This document shows positions 43,165 to 51,488 of a stretch of 64,000 nt of DNA, piece after piece. The stretch is taken from positions 60,654 through 124,653 of the forward strand of contig JBFXHX010000008.1 of the NCBI GenBank assembly GCA_050176585.1, given 5' to 3'. The notes under the pieces were generated by a model. It saw only the letters and a program-made list of their open reading frames with translations, searched no databases and was not told the DNA's origin. The stretch is from CAYYWP01 sp050176585. Lineage in GTDB: Bacteria > Desulfobacterota > Binatia > HRBIN30 > CADEER01. The translations under genes were made by a program, and so were the position numbers. Numbering within the stretch: the first letter of the stretch is position 1; each line of letters begins with the position of its first letter.

Positions 43165-44367
43165 TCAGCGGGAAATCGGCTCGCCGGCTTCAGCGCGGCG
43201 CACGGTCTCGACTACCATCTTCTGAAAATGGTGCACCGCGCCTTCCCAGAACTCGGAGAAGCGGCCGCGCACGCCCGCCGCTTCGGCGGGATGCATGTTC
43301 AGTTGGACGTAGCGCACGTACTCCTCATCCTGCGGCATGATGTCCCCCCAGGCGTCGACGGTCGCCTGGCGTTTTGCCGCGTGCTCGGGCGCGGCCGAGG
43401 CGGGATGAAAGTAATAGTGGAAGACGATGCGCGAGTGTTTCGGGCCATCCGGCATGAACAACGCGTACAGCACGTGATCGGCGTTCACACCGACGATGAC
43501 GGTCGGGAAAATGTTGATGATGTAGAGCGAGTCGGGCGAAAGCCGCCCGTCCGTCCAGCGCTGGCGAAGGCTCGGCAGGTTCACCGGCGCGAACTGCTGG
43601 ACGTGTTGCCCGTCCGACTTGAACTTCGGCACGTAGTACGTGTTCGTGAACACGGTGTCGTGCATCATTTGCTCATCGTGAGCGTCGACGACGCCGACCA
43701 TCGTCTGCGGGTGGCCCCACGGGAGGTGGTACTCCTCCATGCCGCCTTCGACCGCGACCTTCCAGTTGCCCTCGTAACGGCCCTCGTGTTTGCCGCCGTA
43801 GTTGAGCCCGTTCAGGTCGTAGTCGCGGAGCAGGTCATCGATCGACTTGCGGTGCTCTTCGAACGGCGGCGCGTCGCCGCTGACGTTCACCAGGATGAGG
43901 TCGTTCCAGAGCGCCACCCGCACCGGCTTGAGGCCGAGGCTCTCGCGGTCGATCCGCGCGTCCTCGTGCGCGTGCAGGCCGGCGATGTTCGGCGTCGAGA
44001 GCAACCTGCCGTCGAGGCCGTACGTCCAGCAGTGCCAGGGGCAGTTGAGCGTCCGCATGCCCTTGCCAGGCGCGGTGACCACCCGCATTTTCCGATGCCG
44101 GCAGATGTTCAGAAACGCCTTCACCTGCCGGTCGCGGTCGCGCACGAGGAGGAGCGGCCATTCCGCCAGCATGACCGGCAGCACGTCGCCGGGCTCGGGG
44201 ATGTCACCGTTCACGGCCACCGCCGACCAGGTCTTGGCGAACAGCGTCTCGTTCTCTAGCCGGTAGAACTCCTCCGTATAGACACTCGCCGGCAGGCCTT
44301 CCGCGAGAGCGGTCGGACGGTGGAGCGCGGCGAGCTGCTCCGCGGTGACGAAGTCGCTCAGCTTCAT
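43165..44367 (-). CDS. Rieske non-haem iron ring-hydroxylating oxygenase, alpha subunit
   Basis: A 400-residue oxygenase large subunit. The Rieske cluster ligands are Cys89 and His91 (ICRHRKM) and Cys109 and His112 (NCPWHCW). The mononuclear iron site is in NWKVAVEGGMEEYHLPWGHP, with His214 and His219 and the electron-bridging acidic residue before them. It resembles aromatic-ring dioxygenase or carnitine/stachydrine-oxygenase-type alpha subunits. No beta subunit, ferredoxin or reductase gene is adjacent, so electron donors must be encoded elsewhere. The substrate is unknown. Confidence 0.9.
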   Translation of the reverse strand: MKLSDFVTAEQLAALHRPTALAEGLPASVYTEEFYRLENETLFAKTWSAVAVNGDIPEPGDVLPVMLAEWPLLLVRDRDRQVKAFLNICRHRKMRVVTAPGKGMRTLNCPWHCWTYGLDGRLLSTPNIAGLHAHEDARIDRESLGLKPVRVALWNDLILVNVSGDAPPFEEHRKSIDDLLRDYDLNGLNYGGKHEGRYEGNWKVAVEGGMEEYHLPWGHPQTMVGVVDAHDEQMMHDTVFTNTYYVPKFKSDGQHVQQFAPVNLPSLRQRWTDGRLSPDSLYIINIFPTVIVGVNADHVLYALFMPDGPKHSRIVFHYYFHPASAAPEHAAKRQATVDAWGDIMPQDEEYVRYVQLNMHPAEAAGVRGRFSEFWEGAVHHFQKMVVETVRRAEAGEPISR

Positions 44368-44473
44368 GAGCGGCCTGCTACTACAACCCGCGCGCCGTTG
44401 GCAACGCGTTTCGCTCGCCGAGTTGCGGTGCTGCCACGCGCGCGGCGCTGCGCGGCGAGCGGGAGCTACGCGC

Positions 44474-45622
44474 TCAACCGAGGCCCATGCGCCGGGCGAT
44501 GATCACTTTCATGATCTCGTTCGTGCCGGCGTAGATCGGCTGCACCGCGGCGTCCGCGTAATCCGTCGCGATAGGATACTCGAGCATGAAGCCATAGCCG
44601 CCGTGCAGCTGGAGGCATTCGCCGGTCAGGCGCTTTTGCAAGTCGGTGGTCCACCACTTGGCCATGCTCGCCTCGACCGTCGCCTCCTCGCCGCGCACGT
44701 GCGCGGCCGCCACCTTGTCGACGAACGCCTGCCCGACCTCGACCTCCGTGGCGAGCTCCGCCAGCGTGAATTGCGTGTTCTGGAACGCGGCGATCGGTTG
44801 GCCGAACGCGCGCCGCTCCTTCACGTACGCCACGGTGTCCGCCAGCGCGCGACGGCACGAGGCGAGTGACGACACGGCGATGCACAAGCGCTCTTGCGGC
44901 AGGCTCTGCATGAGCATCTTGAAGCCCTCGCCCTCGCGCCCGAGCAGGTTGCCCACCGGCACGCGGCAGTCGTCGAACGCCAGCTCACTGGTGTCCTGGC
45001 CGCGCAGGCCGAGCTTGTCGAGCTTGCGCCCCTTCGCGAATCCGGGCGTACCCGCCTCCACCAGAAGCAGGCTGATGCCGGCATGCGGCGGCTGCGCCGC
45101 TGGGTCGGTCTTGCACACGACGATGAACAGGTCACCGATCTGGCCGTTGGAGATGAACGTCTTGGCCCCGTTCAGCACGTAGTGGTCGCCGTCGCGCTCG
45201 GCGCGCGTCTGGACGTTTGCGAGGTCGGACCCGGTGCCCGGCTCGGTCATGGCGATGCCGAGCAGGATCTCGCCGGCGATCGCGCCCGACAGGTAGCGCG
45301 CTTTCTGCGCGGGGCTGCCGTACGCGCGCAGGTAGGGCATGCAGATGCCGGTGTGGAGCGAGACGTGGAGCGCGTGCGCGCGCAGGTCGGCGAGCTCCTC
45401 CATGACGATCACGTCGAACAGGAAATCCCCGCCCGCGCCGCCGTACTCGACCGGTTGGCTTCCGCCGAGGAAACCGGCCTGGCCGAGGCGCCGCCAGGTC
45501 TCGCGATCGCTCATGCCGCGCGCGTTCCATTCCCGCACGTGCGGGGCGACCTCTCGGTCCGCGAACTTGCGGAACTGCTCGCGGAACAGCCCGTGCTCCG
45601 GGCCGAAGATGTCGCGCTTCAT
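44474..45622 (-). CDS. Acyl-CoA dehydrogenase (long-chain/LCAD-like)
   Basis: A 382-residue flavin dehydrogenase catalysing the first step of beta-oxidation. LGIAMTEPGTGSDLANVQT binds FAD, and VLNGAKTFISNG and YVKERRAFGQPI are standard. The C-terminal catalytic Glu of medium-chain types is absent (IYAGTNEIMK); instead Glu244 in SLPQERLCIA fits the position used by LCAD and isovaleryl-CoA dehydrogenases. Long- or branched-chain acyl-CoA is therefore a reasonable substrate. It is 106 bases upstream of the Rieske gene on the same strand and may be cotranscribed with it. Confidence 0.93.
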   Translation of the reverse strand: MKRDIFGPEHGLFREQFRKFADREVAPHVREWNARGMSDRETWRRLGQAGFLGGSQPVEYGGAGGDFLFDVIVMEELADLRAHALHVSLHTGICMPYLRAYGSPAQKARYLSGAIAGEILLGIAMTEPGTGSDLANVQTRAERDGDHYVLNGAKTFISNGQIGDLFIVVCKTDPAAQPPHAGISLLLVEAGTPGFAKGRKLDKLGLRGQDTSELAFDDCRVPVGNLLGREGEGFKMLMQSLPQERLCIAVSSLASCRRALADTVAYVKERRAFGQPIAAFQNTQFTLAELATEVEVGQAFVDKVAAAHVRGEEATVEASMAKWWTTDLQKRLTGECLQLHGGYGFMLEYPIATDYADAAVQPIYAGTNEIMKVIIARRMGLG

Positions 45623-45701
45623 GGCCGGGCAGGTTGAACCCCAGCGCGGCCGAACACAAGTCGTGCGGCGGGCGCCGCGAGGCGCGCGTGCCCGCGGCGC
45701 G

Positions 45702-46019
45702 TCACCGCGCGCCGGCGCTGGTCCGGCGCCGTTTGGCGTTCGCGCTCTTCGCCTTCACCCCGCCGCGTTTGGTCGAGGCGCGTTTCGCGGTCCGCGGGCG
45801 CTCCGTGCGGGCGCCCTTCTCCAAGCTGAGGCGCAGATCGTGGACGTACTTTTCGACCTGGCGCGCGATGTCGACGCCGCTCTGGCGCAACTGCTCGGCG
45901 ACGTTCTGCAGGTTCGGTGCGCTTGCGCCGCGTTGGCGAACATCTTCGCGCAGCTGCCGGGCCGATGATTCGAGGTTCTTCACCAGACGTGCGATGAGAT
46001 CTTGCGCTCCCGCGGCCAT
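45702..46019 (-). CDS. Small basic protein with coiled coil and Lys/Ala/Arg-rich tail
   Basis: A 105-residue protein from ATG 46019, which has AGGAGG 5 bases upstream. The first 70 residues form amphipathic helices (LIARLVKNLESSARQLREDV; QLRQSGVDIARQVEKYVHDL) resembling phasin-like or coiled-coil segments. The last 35 residues are Lys/Arg/Ala/Thr-rich (KRASTKRGGVKAKSANAKRR), like histone H1/AlgP tails. DNA or polyanion binding is possible. The function is unknown. Confidence 0.65.
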   Translation of the reverse strand: MAAGAQDLIARLVKNLESSARQLREDVRQRGASAPNLQNVAEQLRQSGVDIARQVEKYVHDLRLSLEKGARTERPRTAKRASTKRGGVKAKSANAKRRRTSAGAR

Positions 46020-46142
46020 GAGTCCTCCTGGCTCCGTGGGTTGGATCACGTCGCACGGAGCGCGTCAACGCCGGCTCCGAGTGCGTACGGGCCTATGCGG
46101 CCGCCGGAATCCCAATGCGCGTGCCGGACCCCGCACCTGCGC

Positions 46143-46170
46143 TGTAGCCGCCGGGCCTGTGGCGGCCGGG
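46143..46170. repeat. Short hairpin related to family B repeat ends
   Basis: It begins TGTAGCCGCCGG and forms a 6-bp stem GCCGCC / GGCGGC around GGGCCTGT. It shares the TGTAGCCGC end of the family B elements. It lies in the 243-base gap between mutS2 and the small basic protein gene, which otherwise shows no gene. Confidence 0.4.
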
Positions 46171-46262
46171 CGGGCGAGCGCGCCCTCCAGCGCAGCGCGT
46201 GAGTGACATGTTCGCGCCCCACCTATACCGGCGCGTGTCGACGCACGCGCGAGCGCGGACGC

Positions 46263-48611
46263 TCAGCTGCTGAGCGTCGCCACCGTGACGCCGGCGCCGC
46301 CCTCGCCGGGCTCGCCGCCGCGGAACGCCGCGCAGTAGGGCGAGGTCGCGAGATAGTCCTGGATCGCGCGCCGGAGCGCGCCGCTGCCGACGCCGTGCAC
46401 GATGCGCACGGAGTCCTGCCCGTCGCGCACCGCGTGGTCGAGGAACCGCTCCAAGCGCTCGAGCGCCTCGCGCGCGCGCAGGCCGATCACGCTCAGCTCG
46501 CCGCGGCCGGGCACCTCGGCGGTGGCCGGCGCCACTACGACAGTGGCCGGCACGGGCGCTCCCGCTGCCACCCGCCGCAGTTGCGCGGTGGGCACCTCGA
46601 AGCGCAGCGCGCCGCGCTGGATCCACGCACGCGCGCCCTCGACGGCGAGCAACTCACCCTGAATGCCGCGCTCGGCGACCTCGACGAGGTCGCCGATTTG
46701 CGCGCGCGCGGCCGGGGGCTCGCGGTCGGGCAGTGGCGCCGGCGCGGCATCGTCCGCTGCGCGCGCCGCGATCGCCGCCTCTTGCTCACGCGCAAAGCGC
46801 TCGAGCGCGGCGCGCGCGGCGGCGGCCTCGCGCAACCCCTCGAGTTGCGCGCGCCCCTCGGCTTTGAGCTGGCGCACGAAAGCGCGCGCCTCGCGCAGGG
46901 CGTCCTGCCACGCGCTCCGGCGCCGCTCGCGCAGCTCGGATTCCAGGCGCGCCGCCGCGGCGGCGCTGGCGGTCAGCTCGGCGGCCCGGGCCTCGGCTTC
47001 GGCGAGCCGGCCCTCGAGCGCCGCACGGCTGCGCTCGAGCCGCTCGAGCGCGGCGTTCAACACGCGCGCGTGCTCCGGCTGCACTGCGGCCGCGGTGGCG
47101 AGCACCGCGTCCGGCAGCCCGAGTTGCCGCGCGATCGGGAGCGCCAGGCTGCGGCCGATCGAATCGTAGACCAACCGGTAGCGGGGCTTGAACGCGTCGG
47201 GGTCGACGTCCACCGCCGCCACCGCGCAGCCCGGATCGTCGAGCGCCAGGAGCTTGAGCGGCGTGTAGTGCGTCGTGACCGCGAGGTGCGCGCCGGCGGC
47301 CTCGAACCAGCGCAGCAGGCCAATGGCGAGCGCGGCGCCCTCCTCCGGATCGGTGCCCACGCCCGGCTCGTCGAGCAGCACGAGCGCGCCGCGCACGCCG
47401 GCCGCCGCGATCTCACAGAGGTTCGCCACGTGCGCGGAGAAGGTGGACAGGTTGCGCTCGATGTTCTGCTCGTCGCCGACGTCGGCGTATACCGCGCTGA
47501 AGCAGGGCAACCGCGCGCCCTCCGCCGCCGGGATGAGCAAACCGCTCTGCGCCATCAACGCCGACAGGCCGAGCGTCTTCAGCGCCACGGTCTTTCCGCC
47601 GGTATTCGGGCCGGTGACCACCAGCACGCGGCGATCAGCCGGCAGCAGCACGTCGATCGGCGTCACCGGCCGGCCGGTGAACAGCAGCGCGGGATGGCGC
47701 GCTGCGCGCAGCTCGATGGTGAGCTCGCTGAAGCGCGGGCGCGTGCAGTCGTAGGCGCGCGCGAAGCGCGCCGCAGCGACCAGGCAGTCGACCTCGATCA
47801 ACGCATCGACCGCGGCCGTGATCGCGGCGTGTTCCGCACCCACCATCGCCGTCAGGTCGGTCAGGATGCGGCGCACGATCTGCTCCTCTTCGCGCACCGC
47901 GAGCAGCAGCTCGTTGTTGAGCTCGACCGCGAACAGCGGCTCGAGGAAGAGCGTCTCGCCCGAGGCGGAGCGATCCTGGACCACGCCGGGCATCTGGCCG
48001 GCGGCGGCGGTGCGCACGGGAATGACGAAGCGATTGTTGCGCAGCGTGACGTAGGTGTCGGCGACGATGTCGGCCATCGACCGCCGCGCGATCAACTCTT
48101 CGAGCTTCCGGGTCAGCGAATCGCGCAGGCGGCGGATACTCGCGCGCACGCGCGCCAGCGCGTCGCTCGCCGCGTCGAGCACGTTGCCGTCTTCGTCGAG
48201 CGCGCGCGCGAGCGCGTTCTCGAGCTGCGCGAACCCCACCAGCCGCGGCGGCAGCTCGTGGAGCGCGGGCGCGCTCTCGACGTGGCGGCGAAAGAAGGCG
48301 CCGGTGGTCCGTATCGCCGACAACGTCGAGCGGACCTCGACCAGCGCCTTGCCCTCGAGCGCGAACCCCTCGTGTGCGGCGCTGCGCAGGTGCGCGCGCA
48401 CGTCCGCGAATGGCGGCAGCGGCGGGTCCCCGTACTGCTCGAGCAGGCGGAAGAGCTGCCAGGCGCGCTCGAGCGCCGCGTCCGCTTCCGCGCGGTCGGC
48501 GGTGGGGGTGAGGGCCCGGCAGCGCGCCTGGCCCGCGCTCGACACCGCGAAGTCGGCGATGCGCGCGCAAACCCGGGGAAACTCAAGGGCGAGCAAGTCG
48601 CGCGGCCGCAC
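46263..48611 (-). CDS. mutS2: MutS2-family ATPase with Smr domain
   Basis: A 782-residue MutS2. It has a MutS core with clamp-like helices (about 1-300), Walker A TGPNTGGKT, Walker B ALVLLDEPGVGTDPEEG and the signature STFSAHVANL. A long coiled coil (about 500-620, EAEARAAELTASAAAAARLE) follows, then a KOW-like part and a C-terminal Smr domain with VHGVGSGALRRAI. MutS2 acts on recombination intermediates or on collided ribosomes, not in classical mismatch repair. The acidic Smr motif LDLRG/LDLHG is ELSVIGLRA here, so endonuclease activity may be reduced. The start codon is GTG 48611. Confidence 0.92.
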   Translation of the reverse strand: MRPRDLLALEFPRVCARIADFAVSSAGQARCRALTPTADRAEADAALERAWQLFRLLEQYGDPPLPPFADVRAHLRSAAHEGFALEGKALVEVRSTLSAIRTTGAFFRRHVESAPALHELPPRLVGFAQLENALARALDEDGNVLDAASDALARVRASIRRLRDSLTRKLEELIARRSMADIVADTYVTLRNNRFVIPVRTAAAGQMPGVVQDRSASGETLFLEPLFAVELNNELLLAVREEEQIVRRILTDLTAMVGAEHAAITAAVDALIEVDCLVAAARFARAYDCTRPRFSELTIELRAARHPALLFTGRPVTPIDVLLPADRRVLVVTGPNTGGKTVALKTLGLSALMAQSGLLIPAAEGARLPCFSAVYADVGDEQNIERNLSTFSAHVANLCEIAAAGVRGALVLLDEPGVGTDPEEGAALAIGLLRWFEAAGAHLAVTTHYTPLKLLALDDPGCAVAAVDVDPDAFKPRYRLVYDSIGRSLALPIARQLGLPDAVLATAAAVQPEHARVLNAALERLERSRAALEGRLAEAEARAAELTASAAAAARLESELRERRRSAWQDALREARAFVRQLKAEGRAQLEGLREAAAARAALERFAREQEAAIAARAADDAAPAPLPDREPPAARAQIGDLVEVAERGIQGELLAVEGARAWIQRGALRFEVPTAQLRRVAAGAPVPATVVVAPATAEVPGRGELSVIGLRAREALERLERFLDHAVRDGQDSVRIVHGVGSGALRRAIQDYLATSPYCAAFRGGEPGEGGAGVTVATLSS

Positions 48612-48720
48612 GCCCCGTGTATAGCGCCTTCACCTGGCCGGGGGAGGGGCCCCACCCGCGCTCGCGGCTCGCAGCCAGCAACTTGACTCTGCCCGGGCGG
48701 CGCGGGTAGCCACTTTGCAC

Positions 48721-49236
48721 ATGTCGGCGTGGATGGGCATGCGCGTGATCGGGACCTTTCTGTTCCTGATCATCGCGTTCTTCTTCGTGCTGACCTGGTC
48801 GCCGATCCTCAAGGTGCTCGACATCGGCGCCGGCCTGGCGCAGCTCTCGGCATGGATGAGCTACGGCGTGTTGCAGGTGCTCTCATTCATCGGCGGCTTC
48901 CCGCTGCACCGCCAGGGGACGATCATGGGGTCCGGCGCGTTCGAGGTCGACGTGGCGCCCGCCTGCTCCGGCGCGGTGCCGACCAGCATCTACCTCGCGG
49001 CGGTGTTCGCGTATCCGACCAGCTGGCGCGCGCGCGGCATCGGCGCGGTCATCGGCATCGGGCTCATCCAGCTGGTCAACATCGTCCGGGTGTGCGCGCT
49101 GTTCCTGATCGGATTGTTCTTCCGGGAGATCTTCCACGATACGCACGTCTACGTGGCCCAGGCGCTGGTGGTCTGCGTGGCCGTCGCGCTGTGGCTCTAC
49201 TGGGCGACGCGGTACGCAGATGCGCCTGCCCATTAA
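48721..49236 (+). CDS. xrtH: Exosortase H
   Basis: A 171-residue membrane protein with four or five helices and the exosortase/archaeosortase triad: Cys82 in APACSGAVPTS, Arg123 in NIVRV and a histidine in FHDTHVYV (His142). Exosortases are transpeptidase-like enzymes that process C-terminal sorting signals (PEP-CTERM and relatives). The small size and the following partner gene fit type H, whose substrates end in IPTLxxWG-like signals. No such substrate is encoded in the window. ATG at 48721 is used. Confidence 0.82.
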   Translation: MSAWMGMRVIGTFLFLIIAFFFVLTWSPILKVLDIGAGLAQLSAWMSYGVLQVLSFIGGFPLHRQGTIMGSGAFEVDVAPACSGAVPTSIYLAAVFAYPTSWRARGIGAVIGIGLIQLVNIVRVCALFLIGLFFREIFHDTHVYVAQALVVCVAVALWLYWATRYADAPAH

Positions 49237-49945
49237 GCCCCTCCGCTTTCTGCTGCTGCTGGTCGCCTTCCTGATCGTCACCTACCTCGCCTGGAAACCC
49301 GTAGCCCCCGCGTACGCGCAAGTCCTGCTGCGCGCCGCCCGCGTCGGCGTGTGGCTGGCCGAGTTTTCGACCGATCCGGTGTGGCGGCACCCGACCGCGC
49401 TGTTCATCGACCCCACGCGGAGCCCCACCGCGATCTTCTACGTCCAGACCAAGCTATTCCTCCTCGTGCCGCCCCCACCCGGTCAGCCGATCCTCGAGTG
49501 GCTCCGGGCTCATCCCGAGGTCGTGCGGATCCCGCCGCAGGGCATTCCCGCCGAGTGGGTGATGGCGAACCTCGTGCTGCTGATCCCGCTCATGTTGGCG
49601 ACCCCGGCGCCCACCTGGGGCAGCAAAGCGCGCCGGCTCGCGCTGGCGCTGGCGATTGCGCTGGTGCTGCAGGTGTTCGACGTCGTCGTGTCGATCAAGT
49701 CGTTCTATGCGGCGACCTTCCGCGACGCCTTTCACCCCCTGGCGCGGAGCATCTATCAGTTCTTCGACGCGTTCGTGCAGAGTTGGGACACCCAGCTTTT
49801 CCCGTTCGCGATTTGGGCCGGCATCCATCTGCGCCAGCTGTTGCCGAGCAGGGTGCTCGCCCCCCCGGCGCAGGTCGCGACGATCCGCACCAGCACGAGC
49901 ACCGCCACGCGCGCGGAGCGCCGGCGCGCGGGCCGGCGGAAGTAG
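49220..49945 (+). CDS. Exosortase H-associated membrane protein
   Basis: A 241-residue protein with about five helices: an N-terminal anchor (about 8-25), a periplasmic-type segment with FYVQTKLFLLVPPPP, then helices around 115-135 and 145-165 and a basic Arg/Thr-rich tail. It starts 17 bases inside the end of xrtH, so translation is coupled. Proteins of this position and topology accompany exosortase H in other genomes. A role in sorting or in secretion of the processed product is inferred from this link only. Confidence 0.72.
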   Translation: MRLPIKPLRFLLLLVAFLIVTYLAWKPVAPAYAQVLLRAARVGVWLAEFSTDPVWRHPTALFIDPTRSPTAIFYVQTKLFLLVPPPPGQPILEWLRAHPEVVRIPPQGIPAEWVMANLVLLIPLMLATPAPTWGSKARRLALALAIALVLQVFDVVVSIKSFYAATFRDAFHPLARSIYQFFDAFVQSWDTQLFPFAIWAGIHLRQLLPSRVLAPPAQVATIRTSTSTATRAERRRAGRRK

Positions 49946-49977
49946 CGCCGCCCCAGCCGGCACGCTACAACGCAGGC

Positions 49978-50757
49978 ATGAGACGAGCGGCGGTCGCGGC
50001 GGTGATCGGCGCGCTGTGCGCCACGGCCCTTGCGGCCGTCGAGATCGATACGAGCAAGGTCGTCGATCTGACCTACCCGTTCGGCCCGCAGACGGTCTAC
50101 TGGCCGAACGCCAAGCGCTTCACGCTCGAGGTCGTCCATCACGGCGACACGCCCGGCCATTATTGGTACGAAGCCAACAATTTCTGCGCCGCCGAGCACG
50201 GCGGCACGCACATGGACGCGCCGTCCCACTTCGCCGAAGGCCAGCGCACCGCCGACCGCGTGCCGGTCACGGAGGGGATCGGTCCGCTGGTGCTGGTCGA
50301 CGTGCGGGCGCAGGCGGAGCGCGACCGCGACTACCGCGTGACCCGGGCCGATCTCACCGCCTGGGAGGCAGCGCACGGCCGCATCCCCCCGGGCGCCATC
50401 GTGGTGATGTACAGCGGCTGGGGAACGCGTTGGCCGGATGCCGCGCGCTACCTCGGCAGCGCCGTGCCGGGGGACACCGCCAACCTGCACTTTCCCGGCT
50501 TCGGGCGCGACGCGGCCGAGTTTCTGGTCAACGAGCGCGAGATCAACGCCATCGGCGTCGACACCCCGAGCATCGACCACGGCCCCTCGCAGGATTTCAT
50601 CGTGCACCGGGTGATCAACGGCGCCGATAAGCCGGCGTTCGAGAATCTCGCGAACCTCGACCGGCTGCCGCCCAAAGGCGCCACGCTCATCGCGCTGCCG
50701 ATGCCCATCGCCGGCGGCTCCGGCGGACCCGTGCGCGCGATCGCGGTGCTGCCCTGA
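49978..50757 (+). CDS. Cyclase family protein (kynurenine formamidase-like hydrolase)
   Basis: A 259-residue metal-dependent hydrolase of the cyclase superfamily. The hallmark is EHGGTHMDAPSHF, the HxGTHxDxPxH metal site. FHFPG-like NLHFPGFG and EREINAIGVDTPSIDHGPS are also typical. An N-terminal signal peptide (MRRAAVAAVIGALCATALAA) suggests periplasmic export. Members hydrolyse formylkynurenine or related amides and lactones; the substrate here is unknown. Its stop codon TGA overlaps the proposed CTG start of the next gene. Confidence 0.88.
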   Translation: MRRAAVAAVIGALCATALAAVEIDTSKVVDLTYPFGPQTVYWPNAKRFTLEVVHHGDTPGHYWYEANNFCAAEHGGTHMDAPSHFAEGQRTADRVPVTEGIGPLVLVDVRAQAERDRDYRVTRADLTAWEAAHGRIPPGAIVVMYSGWGTRWPDAARYLGSAVPGDTANLHFPGFGRDAAEFLVNEREINAIGVDTPSIDHGPSQDFIVHRVINGADKPAFENLANLDRLPPKGATLIALPMPIAGGSGGPVRAIAVLP

Positions 50758-51485
50758 ACCGCATCCCGCACCGCCTCCCGCCACTCCGCCGCGCCGCGCT
50801 GGCCCTCCTCTTTTCGGCCTGTCAGACCGCCAGCCCGCCCTCGGCCCCGCCGCCGCGCCTGGCGCTCGCGCAAGTGACGCAGGATTTCGGGCGCGTGCCA
50901 CAAGGCGCGCCGATCGAGCACGCGTTTCCGTTTCGGAACGCTGGCGGCGCGCCATTGACGGTCATGGAGCTGCGCACCGGCTGTGACTGCTCGGCGGCGC
51001 TGGTCGGCCCGCGCGATGTGCCGCCCGGCGGCAGCGGCTTGGTGCAGGCGCGCTGTGCAACCGACGCGAACGCCGGACCGCAGCGGTACACCGTCACCGT
51101 CTACAGCAACGATCCCGAAGCTCCGGCGGTCGTGCTCGCGCTGACCGGAACGGTCGCGGTCACCGCCGCCGCGGAGCCGGCGCGCGTCTACCTGGGGATC
51201 GTGGCGCCGGGCGTCGGCGCGGCGCAGCAGGTGGCGCTCCGCGCGGGCAGCGACGCCCTGCGCTTCGTCGGCGCCAGCACCGACGCCCCGCAGCTCACGG
51301 TCCGCATAGGGGACGGCCCTGCTGGCGGCCGCATTCTGGTCATCGGCACGGCGCCCGCCGCACCTACAGGGCCGTTCCAAGCCGTGGTGCGCGTGCACAC
51401 CACCGACCCGACCCGCCCGTTCATCGGCGTTCCGGTCGCCGGCATCATCGATGCGGACGCCGGCCGAGCCGACGAGCGGGGGTAA
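50754..51485 (+). CDS. DUF1573 (ASPM-like) lipoprotein, probable CTG start
   Basis: About 243 residues. From CTG 50754 it reads as a lipoprotein signal (RRAALALLFSAC, Cys23), then QTASPPSAPPP and a DUF1573 domain: VTQDFGRVPQGAPIEHAFPF, APLTVMELRTGCDCS, IYSNDP-like VYSNDPEAPAV. A second similar domain follows. These domains form immunoglobulin-like sandwiches in envelope proteins. No ATG, GTG or TTG is available at the signal peptide. The nearest GTG (50874) would remove it. CTG 50754 overlaps the TGA of the upstream gene as CTGA, so translation is probably coupled. Confidence 0.68.
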   Translation: MNRIPHRLPPLRRAALALLFSACQTASPPSAPPPRLALAQVTQDFGRVPQGAPIEHAFPFRNAGGAPLTVMELRTGCDCSAALVGPRDVPPGGSGLVQARCATDANAGPQRYTVTVYSNDPEAPAVVLALTGTVAVTAAAEPARVYLGIVAPGVGAAQQVALRAGSDALRFVGASTDAPQLTVRIGDGPAGGRILVIGTAPAAPTGPFQAVVRVHTTDPTRPFIGVPVAGIIDADAGRADERG

Positions 51486-51488
51486 CGC

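Noticed and set aside
46203..48686. Long plus-strand open frame opposite mutS2
   Set aside because: It mirrors the mutS2 coding sequence and has no recognisable protein features.
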